DNA from: Senegalimassilia faecalis
GTDB taxonomy: Bacteria; Actinomycetota; Coriobacteriia; Coriobacteriales; Eggerthellaceae
DNA length: 64,000 nucleotides
Assembly (NCBI RefSeq): GCF_004135645.1
Contig: NZ_SDPW01000001.1
Span: 2,294,001-2,358,000, forward strand
Direction: 5' to 3'
The notes beneath the pieces were generated by a model. That model ran no database searches. It was given only the letters and a program-made list of their open reading frames with translations, and was not told where the DNA came from. Positions 61,009 to 64,000 of the stretch are shown here, piece by piece (within the stretch, counting starts at the first letter, position 1; every line of letters starts with the position of its first letter). Both the position numbers and the translations under genes were made by a program.

Positions 61009-61044
61009 CGCAATCCTCTTTACCACGGGAAATGTTGAGCTTCT

Positions 61045-61062
61045 ATTATAGCGTTCAGAACG
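61045..61062 (-). promoter_or_regulatory. Promoter with palindromic operator of the DUF3644 gene
   Basis: On the minus strand TATAAT (61045-61050) is preceded by CGTTC-T-GAACG (61052-61062), an 11-bp palindrome immediately upstream of the -10 box, 37 bp before the chosen start. Confidence 0.5.
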
Positions 61063-61073
61063 TTTGCCCCATC

Positions 61074-61113
61074 AACTTGCGAGACCTGCCGGAATCGACA
61101 GGTCTCGCAAGTT
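61074..61113 (-). terminator. Terminator of the ugd operon
   Basis: AACTTGCGAGACCTG pairs perfectly with its complement across a 10-base loop, 25 bp past the ugd stop codon. Confidence 0.7.
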
Positions 61114-61137
61114 GCCAGCAGGTTGTGTCGCAGTTCG

Positions 61138-62397
61138 CTAATCGCGCTTGAACAAATCCCTCGTATACACCTTGTCTGCCACGTCGGACAGGTCGTCGCT
61201 CCAGCGGTTGGCCACGATCACGTCGCAGCGGCCCTTGAAGGCTGCCAGGTCGCGCGTCACCTCGCTGCCGAAGAACTCAGGCGCATCCAGGGTCGGCTCG
61301 AAGACCACCACAGGCACACCCTTTGCCTTCACGCGCTTCATGATGCCCTGGATGGAGCTGGCGCGGAAGTTGTCGGAGTTGGACTTCATGGTCAGGCGGT
61401 ACACGCCCACCACCGGCGCCGGAGTGCCGGAGTAGACCAGCTGCGACACGCGCGAGAGCACCTGCTCGGCGACGAAGTCCTTGCGGGTGCGGTTGGACTC
61501 CACGATGGCCTCGATGAGGTTCTGCGGCACGTCCTTGTAGTTGGCAAGCAGCTGCTTGGTGTCCTTGGGCAGGCAGTAGCCGCCGTAGCCGAAGCTGGGG
61601 TTGTTGTAGTGGCTGCCGATGCGCGGCTCCAGGCACACGCCCTCGATGACGTCGGCGGTGGAAAGCCCGCGCGCCTCGCAGTAGGTGTCAAGCTCGTTGA
61701 AGTAGGCCACGCGCAGGGCCAAATACGTGTTGGCGAACAGCTTCACGGCCTCGGCCTCGGTGGTGCCGAGCACCAACCGCGGGATGCCAACGGTGCCGTC
61801 GGCGTTGGTCCGCTCCAGCTCCGCGGGGTCGGCGCCGTGCGCCAGCAGGTCGGCGAACCGCTTGGCGGCGGCCACGGCCTCGGCGTCGCCCTTCGGCGCG
61901 CCCACCACGATGCGGCTGGGATGCAGGTTGTCGTAGAGCGCCTTGCTCTCGCGCAGGAACTCCGGGCTGAACACGATGCGGGAATCTCCCAGGCGCTCGC
62001 GCAGCGACGCGGTATAGCCCACCGGGATGGTGGACTTGATCACGATCCAGGCCGTGGGGTTCACGCCGCGGATGGCCTCGATGGCGGCCTCCACGCTCGA
62101 GGTGTCGAAGAAGTTGCGGTCGGAGTCGTAGTTCGTGGGCGTGGCCACGATGGCGAACTCGGCGCCCGCGTAGGCCTCCTGCGGGTCGACCGTGGCGTGC
62201 AGGTCGAGCGCGCGCTGCCCCGCCTGCGCCTCGGCCAAGAACCGCTCGATCTCGTCGTCCTGGATGGGCGACTCGAAGCGGTTGATCTTCTCCACCTTCT
62301 CCGGCACGATGTCCAATGCCCGCACCTCGTTGTGCTGCGCAAGCAAAACGGCCAGCGAAAGGCCTACATAACCGGTACCGGCAACTGCGATTTTCAT
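61138..62397 (-). CDS. ugd: UDP-glucose 6-dehydrogenase
   Basis: 419 residues from ATG 62397 (GAAGATT upstream). The NAD-binding Rossmann start is [19 protein letters not shown]; later motifs are [56 protein letters not shown] (split), [20 protein letters not shown] with the catalytic Cys (about 273), and the C-terminal [16 protein letters not shown] and [13 protein letters not shown]. It oxidises UDP-glucose to UDP-glucuronate for capsule or other polysaccharides. Length and motifs are normal. A fragment of a related copy lies at 57440. It is followed by a perfect terminator hairpin. Confidence 0.93.
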   Translation of the reverse strand: MKIAVAGTGYVGLSLAVLLAQHNEVRALDIVPEKVEKINRFESPIQDDEIERFLAEAQAGQRALDLHATVDPQEAYAGAEFAIVATPTNYDSDRNFFDTSSVEAAIEAIRGVNPTAWIVIKSTIPVGYTASLRERLGDSRIVFSPEFLRESKALYDNLHPSRIVVGAPKGDAEAVAAAKRFADLLAHGADPAELERTNADGTVGIPRLVLGTTEAEAVKLFANTYLALRVAYFNELDTYCEARGLSTADVIEGVCLEPRIGSHYNNPSFGYGGYCLPKDTKQLLANYKDVPQNLIEAIVESNRTRKDFVAEQVLSRVSQLVYSGTPAPVVGVYRLTMKSNSDNFRASSIQGIMKRVKAKGVPVVVFEPTLDAPEFFGSEVTRDLAAFKGRCDVIVANRWSDDLSDVADKVYTRDLFKRD

Positions 62398-62739
62398 GGG
62401 AATCTTCTTTCTTTCTTGGGTTTTCAAGGTTCGTTAAATTCAATCGGCTTGATATTCCGTTAGTCTTTTAGACTCGTCATCAACATGCTCTCGACGTTCG
62501 AGCAGCAAGTAAGCCGCTGCGTGCATATCACGAGAATCACCATTAAGACCCTCGAGCTTATCTGGCTCCATCTCGGTAATTCACTCGTTCAATTCGTCTA
62601 CATCCGAAGAATCAACATTGTTGCGTCTGGCATTCAAGTTATTAGCCATGAATAGCAGGTCGTTTTTTATAATCTTTGGAAAGATTTTCGTTGTTTCTTT
62701 TTACATTGATAGATTCGAGCATCAAACGCAGGCTCACGC
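62398..62739. other. 342-bp intergenic interval, no gene seen
   Basis: AT-richer than its surroundings. No ORF with a ribosome-binding site, hairpin of note or repeat is visible. It probably contains the ugd promoter and the end of the SGNH-hydrolase message. Confidence 0.5.
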
Positions 62740-63516
62740 TCATCGAGCGTCGCTTCTACACAACTCCCTCTTCCGCACCTCGACCGCGATGCGCTCCGCC
62801 ATCAATCGATAGCCCTCTCCGTTAGGATGGAAGTGATCCTTGTTGTAGCAAGAATCCCAACCGGCCTTTTTAACCTTCTTCTTGAAGAAGCTATAGAAGT
62901 CAACGCAAGTAAGGGACCGCTCAGCTGCCAAGGTATCAATTCTCCTGTTATATAGCTCATACTGTTCGGGAGTGCCGGGGAACAGGTCTCCGTCGATGAA
63001 AACGCACGAGCACGGAATCACCTTAAAGCCCATGGCGAGCAGCCTGTCCAGAAGTTCCGCGTACTGGGCAGTAAACGGTTCGAGAGGCATCCACTGCTCG
63101 GTGCCATCCATGAGCTTAATAATCTCGGAAAAGAATTTGCGTTGCAGGTTGTCAAACCGCTGCCCGGCCCGTTTTGCAATCGAGCGAGAATAAAATGGCC
63201 GAGGCATGAGCATACCGCCTCCCTGATAGCGCCTGGGGATGTGCGAAAACACACGCCCCGTGCGACTCGGGCGTATTTGCGCATCAACGTTACCGTAAAG
63301 AACAACGCAATAATCCCCTGAACCTTTCGCAGCAACTTTTCCCTCATTAAGGAGTTTCAGAGCGTAATCAATCATCGTGCCCGTATAGGCGAGGTTCACA
63401 ACCTCGAACGAACCGCCCAGCAGATATGAGAGCTCCCCAGAGAAATTTATCTTCTTACTGCCAAGCCCCTGCGTGATGCTATCGCCCAGCAAATAGACCT
63501 TGCTACTTTCGCTCAT
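62740..63516 (-). CDS. SGNH/GDSL-family hydrolase of the polysaccharide locus
   Basis: 258 residues with SGNH blocks: VYLLGDSITQGLG (Ser, block I, about residues 8-20), Gly in VNLAYTGTM (block II), GNVDAQ (block III, Asn) and KDHFHPNGEGYRLM (block V, Asp-x-x-His, about 224). There is no signal peptide. These enzymes often add or remove acetyl or other ester groups on polysaccharides. The gene overlaps the glycosyltransferase upstream by 14 bases, so they act in one pathway. Confidence 0.8.
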   Translation of the reverse strand: MSESSKVYLLGDSITQGLGSKKINFSGELSYLLGGSFEVVNLAYTGTMIDYALKLLNEGKVAAKGSGDYCVVLYGNVDAQIRPSRTGRVFSHIPRRYQGGGMLMPRPFYSRSIAKRAGQRFDNLQRKFFSEIIKLMDGTEQWMPLEPFTAQYAELLDRLLAMGFKVIPCSCVFIDGDLFPGTPEQYELYNRRIDTLAAERSLTCVDFYSFFKKKVKKAGWDSCYNKDHFHPNGEGYRLMAERIAVEVRKRELCRSDAR

Positions 63517-64000
63517 CGCGAACCTTTCGAACCAAATCTTCTACCGCCTCGGCGGCATTCGTGTAGTACTCATCCCAGGTGAGGCCGAGCACAACCTTTC
63601 TTGCACACGCCGCCATGTGCGGTATCCGACCGCGATTACTACAGAACCACTCAATCCTCTCGCGCAGCGCTGCAGCATCCCTAGTGGGTACGACGAAGCC
63701 GTTCTCACCTTCGATGACGCAATCGGCAGCGCCCGTGTTATCGGAGCACACAACCGGCAGACCGGAGGCGAAGCCCTCCATGATAGAAAGGGAAAACCCA
63801 TCCCCTAGCGACGGGAACAGCATTACGTCCGCATTCAGCAACAAGGCAGAGACTTCATCGTGCTGAACCATTCCCTTGAGCTCGATGTTCGCGGGCAAGC
63901 CCGCAGCTATCGAATCGGAAATACGGACGGCACCGACGCAAACAAGCCGCGCCTTTGAGGCGGGGATGCCTTCGAATGCCTCAAACAGGTATGCAGCACC
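63503..64000 (-). CDS. Glycosyltransferase family 4-like, C-terminal part (partial at window edge)
   Basis: The frame is open to the right edge; 165 residues are visible, reading from AYLFEAFEGIPASKARLVCVG through IELKGMVQHDEVSALLLNAD, VMLFPSLGDGFSLSIMEGFA and SGLPVVCSDNTGAADCVIEG to NGFVVPTRDAAALRERI (split in 20-residue pieces). The pattern PS-x-x-DGFSLS-x-x-EGFASG-P-V-x-S is the nucleotide-sugar-binding motif of GT-B (GT4) enzymes. It transfers a sugar in capsule or EPS assembly; donor unknown. Confidence 0.88.
   Translation of the reverse strand, partial: GAAYLFEAFEGIPASKARLVCVGAVRISDSIAAGLPANIELKGMVQHDEVSALLLNADVMLFPSLGDGFSLSIMEGFASGLPVVCSDNTGAADCVIEGENGFVVPTRDAAALRERIEWFCSNRGRIPHMAACARKVVLGLTWDEYYTNAAEAVEDLVRKVRDERK

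Overview
The window is high-GC DNA with strong purine-rich ribosome-binding sites (often GAAAGGA or AAGGAGG), Ala-rich proteins and an LAQTG-type sortase surface protein. This fits an actinobacterium of the Coriobacteriia (Eggerthellaceae-like). The assignment is inferred from style and gene content, because no rRNA or tRNA marker is present.

Layout. (1) 1-2.6 kb: the end of a peptide/nickel-type ABC importer operon. (2) 2.6-10.1 kb: a minus-strand set of uncharacterised genes (an 872-residue protein broken by one homopolymer base, a PP2C-like phosphatase, a four-helix membrane protein, a 42-residue charged protein and two helical proteins), interrupted by a decayed carboxymuconolactone-decarboxylase gene and a 143-bp inverted-repeat element. 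(3) 10.1-14.5 kb: a repeat-rich gap, a DUF364/DUF4213 protein, a P-loop NTPase remnant and an APC-family amino-acid permease. (4) 14.5-21.7 kb: a conjugation-like block with a VirD4-type coupling ATPase, a ClpP-like protease and a 1157-residue sortase-anchored CAP-domain protein. (5) 21.8-28.2 kb: a WYL regulator plus a 1723-residue SF1 helicase with a C-terminal HEPN-like RxxxxH motif, a probable defence pair. (6) 28.3-32.1 kb: an IS110/IS1111-like element split by an IS21-like element, with a 5-bp target duplication that restores the transposase frame exactly. (7) 32.3-40 kb: small membrane proteins, a UvrD-like helicase, two HicB-like proteins, a Phd/ParE toxin-antitoxin pair, a truncated HipA with its HTH partner and two metallophosphoesterases. 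(8) 40.1-57.3 kb: the main defence island. A minus-strand operon encodes a CysH/DndC-like sulfur-transfer enzyme, DUF4007, a 1194-residue ATPase, a cysteine desulfurase, a PLD-helicase, a 57-residue protein, a DndD-like ATPase (frameshifted inside a hairpin) and a 155-residue protein. A convergent 1071-residue protein combining RNA-polymerase alpha-CTD-like and sigma-region-4-like domains faces it, and a membrane-anchored dCTP-deaminase-like protein lacking the catalytic Glu precedes it. (9) 57.4-64 kb: a capsule/polysaccharide locus (ugd, SGNH hydrolase, glycosyltransferase) with ugd and rmlB fragments bracketing a HigB-HigA-SecB-like toxin-antitoxin-chaperone module, then a DUF3644 HEPN protein with a 28-residue coupled ORF and a convergent, well-folded candidate small RNA.

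How the parts fit. The sulfur-transfer enzyme, desulfurase and DndD-like ATPase suggest phosphorothioate-type DNA modification, and the ATPase and PLD-helicase look like the partner that acts on unmodified DNA. The WYL-helicase-HEPN pair, the deaminase-like membrane protein, the DUF3644-RNA pair and several toxin-antitoxin modules add further anti-phage layers. IS insertion, gene fragments, at least two dispersed palindromic repeat families and three frameshifted genes show that the region is actively rearranged. All functional assignments were made by reading motifs; no database search was run.
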